NCBI GenBank assembly: GCA_051881075.1 | Contig: JBJEPE010000043.1 | Span: 1 to 15,070, forward strand | Reading direction: 5' to 3' | DNA: 15,070 nucleotides | Source of the DNA: RUG14223 sp051881075 | Lineage (GTDB): Bacteria > Bacillota > Clostridia > Oscillospirales > Acutalibacteraceae | Shown: one piece after another, positions 13,569 through 15,070 of the stretch | Numbering within the stretch: the stretch's first letter is position 1 | Layout of the letters: every line of letters begins with the position of its first letter | The notes under the pieces: generated by a model | Told to the model about the DNA's origin: nothing | The model's database searches: none | Seen by the model: only the letters and a program-made list of their open reading frames with translations | Program-made: the position numbers and the translations under genes

Positions 13569-14222
13569 TTACTTTTTTCTTGCCTTATGAATATCCTCGT
13601 TTGAGCCTAATACAATCAGTACGTCTTCATCATAAAACACCTCATTAGGACCGGGATTTATAATAAGCTCGTCATCTCGTCTTATTCCTATAACGTTCAG
13701 TCCGTAAGTTTTTCTTAAATTAAGCTGCATAATAGACTTGTTTCTCCATTCATCAGGTAGATTTAAGTCAGTAATGCTGTAGGTGTCTGACAAGTCAAGT
13801 GAATCATAATAGTTGCCGAATGCAATTTCTTTGCCTAATCTTATGCCTACCTCTCTTTCAGGGAAAATAACCTTATCTGCGCCTACTTTTCGCAGTATTC
13901 TACCCTCAAATTCGCTTGTTGCCTTTGCCATAATAAACGGCATTCCCATTTCACTAAGGTGCATAACTATCTTAACTGATGACTCTATATCATTACCCAT
14001 AGTTACTATAGCGCCGTCAAACGACTTTATTTCTATTTGATTTAAAATTTCTTCCTTTGAAGCATCGGCGCAAATAGCCTGCACCGCCATTTCTTCTATT
14101 TCTTCAAGCTTTGAACTGTCTTTATCTATTACAAGAAGATCAATATCTGAATTATATAAGCTTTTAACTAAGTTTTTTCCAAGCTGGCCAAGTCCGATTA
14201 ACATAAATTCTTTTTTCTTCAT
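13569..14222 (-). CDS. ktrA: Potassium uptake regulatory subunit, TrkA/KtrA family (RCK domains)
   Basis: This 217-residue cytoplasmic protein gates the membrane K+ channel. The RCK_N Rossmann domain (about 5-130) has GLGQLG (10-15) as nucleotide loop and acidic D33 at the end of the second strand, which fits NAD(H)/ATP binding. GADKVIFPEREVGIRL (114-129) links to the RCK_C domain (about 140-215). In Bacillota such RCK_C domains can bind cyclic di-AMP; this is family knowledge, not seen here. One RCK_N/RCK_C pair of this length is the KtrA/KtrC type, shorter than the duplicated TrkA of E. coli. The start is ATG at 14222 with AGGAG upstream, 18 bases after the trkH stop. The two are clearly one operon. 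Confidence 0.9.
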   Translation of the reverse strand: MKKKEFMLIGLGQLGKNLVKSLYNSDIDLLVIDKDSSKLEEIEEMAVQAICADASKEEILNQIEIKSFDGAIVTMGNDIESSVKIVMHLSEMGMPFIMAKATSEFEGRILRKVGADKVIFPEREVGIRLGKEIAFGNYYDSLDLSDTYSITDLNLPDEWRNKSIMQLNLRKTYGLNVIGIRRDDELIINPGPNEVFYDEDVLIVLGSNEDIHKARKK

Positions 14223-14240
14223 AATTAATTCTCCTATCTA

Positions 14241-15070
14241 TTAACCTATCGGTATATTTTCTTCGGGATATTGTATTGAATTTACATATTTTTTAGTGTT
14301 GAAAAACAAAGCAAGTGAAATCGGGCCTATTCTGCCTAAATACATAGTAGCAATAATAACAAGCTTGCCGCCTACTGTTAAGCCTGATGTCAGATTTCTG
14401 CTTAATCCTACAGTACCTATTGACGATACTACCTCATACAAACAGTCTTCAAAGCTTCCCGGCTGTACCATGCAGAATATTGTAAGTGAAGCTATCATCA
14501 CAAAAAAGCTGAGTAAAAATATTGACATTGCCTTACGTACCGTATCGGCACTTACTTTGCGTTTAAATACCTCCGTATCATTTCTCTCTGACAATGCTGA
14601 GATAAGCGATAGAACAAGTATAGCGACTGTTGTCGTCTTTATACCGCCGGCTGTACCTGACGGAGATCCGCCGATAAACATTAATATGCCGCAAATGATA
14701 ACCGTACAGCCTCTTAGTCCCTCTTGCGGTATAGTACAGAAGCCAGCCGTTCTGGTTGTTATTGATTGGAAACATGATGCAAGTATCTTTTCACCTAAAG
14801 GCAGTTTTCCTAAGGTTGCATCATTATTAAATTCCATGCCAAATATAATAACAGCACCTACTGCAATCAATGCAAATGAAGTAATAAATACAAGTTTTGC
14901 ATATGCCGATAGCTCCTTGCAAGCCTTTATAAAACCGACCTTTTTATTTTTCACTTCTTTGATTTTGTCTATTGTTAAAAACCAAATTGGGAAACCGATA
15001 CCGCCTAAAATGATAAGTGCTATTGTTGTAAGGTTGACGCATAGATTATTTCTGTATGGAATCAGACTAC
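14241..15070 (-). CDS. ktrB: Potassium channel subunit, TrkH/KtrB family, C-terminal part (cut by right edge)
   Basis: The last 275 codons of this membrane protein are visible. A GTG at 14954 could be taken as a start, but the same frame stays open upstream with clear TrkH residues (SLIPYRNN and LIILGGIGFPIW), so the gene enters from beyond 15070. Conserved marks are the pore segment FQSITTRTAGF with the filter Gly, the loop GGSPSGTAGGIKTT, and a later pore segment SSIGTVGLSRNLT. GGSPSGTAGGIKTT is typical of the membrane loop that gates KtrB. The protein is the ion-conducting partner of the RCK subunit encoded 18 bases downstream. K+ uptake coupled to Na+ or H+ is expected for the family. The N-terminal part and the start are outside the window. 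Confidence 0.9.
   Translation of the reverse strand, partial: SLIPYRNNLCVNLTTIALIILGGIGFPIWFLTIDKIKEVKNKKVGFIKACKELSAYAKLVFITSFALIAVGAVIIFGMEFNNDATLGKLPLGEKILASCFQSITTRTAGFCTIPQEGLRGCTVIICGILMFIGGSPSGTAGGIKTTTVAILVLSLISALSERNDTEVFKRKVSADTVRKAMSIFLLSFFVMIASLTIFCMVQPGSFEDCLYEVVSSIGTVGLSRNLTSGLTVGGKLVIIATMYLGRIGPISLALFFNTKKYVNSIQYPEENIPIG

Noticed and set aside
14241..14954. TrkH as a complete gene starting at GTG 14954
   Set aside because: The same frame is open to 15070 and encodes TrkH residues, so the gene is cut by the window edge.
1..15070. CRISPR array, tRNA, rRNA, insertion sequence or prophage genes
   Set aside because: No regularly spaced repeats, no tRNA-like cloverleaf, and no transposase or phage gene is recognisable on either strand.

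Overview
This AT-rich window reads as a chromosomal segment of a low-GC Bacillota, most likely a gut-type clostridium (Ruminococcus/Oscillospiraceae-like). The reasons are AGGAGG-type ribosome binding sites, frequent GTG/TTG starts, a yjdF-type riboswitch, AzlCD and Ktr/Trk genes of clostridial type, and an RlmD-like methyltransferase with a C-terminal tail I associate with Ruminococcus relatives. The placement is inferred from family resemblance only. All 20 recognised genes lie on the minus strand, so transcription runs from the right edge to the left.

From right to left: (1) 15070-13569, a potassium uptake pair (TrkH/KtrB channel, cut by the window edge, and its TrkA/KtrA RCK subunit). (2) 13564-11146, four consecutive single-domain GNAT acetyltransferases, separated by short AT-rich gaps with inverted repeats. 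(3) 11110-9175, an Ntn-hydrolase (choloylglycine hydrolase/penicillin acylase-like), a small membrane protein, a fifth GNAT and a 68-residue protein. (4) 9114-7263, an RNase Z-like metallo-beta-lactamase-fold protein that seems to lack one metal-binding His, and an unusual fusion of a Bud32-like kinase domain to a RimJ/RimL-like GNAT domain. (5) 7213-5679, a yjdF-family riboswitch leader, the yjdF (DUF2992) gene and an alpha/alpha-toroid protein. (6) 5616-3721, a second MBL-fold hydrolase and the AzlC/AzlD branched-chain amino acid exporter. (7) 3685-421, a CmpB-like membrane protein, a PIG-V-like GT-C glycosyltransferase and an RlmD-like 23S rRNA uracil-C5 methyltransferase lacking TRAM. (8) 420-1, a 250-base leader with a long composite hairpin, then the start of an endonuclease/exonuclease/phosphatase-fold gene that runs off the left edge.

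Most gaps are 4 to 60 bases, so several polycistronic units are likely. The genes form small functional groups (K+ uptake; amino acid export; riboswitch plus yjdF) set in a stretch rich in small-molecule-modifying enzymes: six GNAT domains, a kinase-like domain, an Ntn-hydrolase and two MBL hydrolases. This looks like an accessory detoxification or metabolite-modification neighbourhood. I found no CRISPR array, transposase, integrase, tRNA or rRNA. The clearest non-coding element is the yjdF riboswitch at 7098-7213, whose CCCUCC segment can pair with the yjdF Shine-Dalgarno. No gap exceeds 300 bases.
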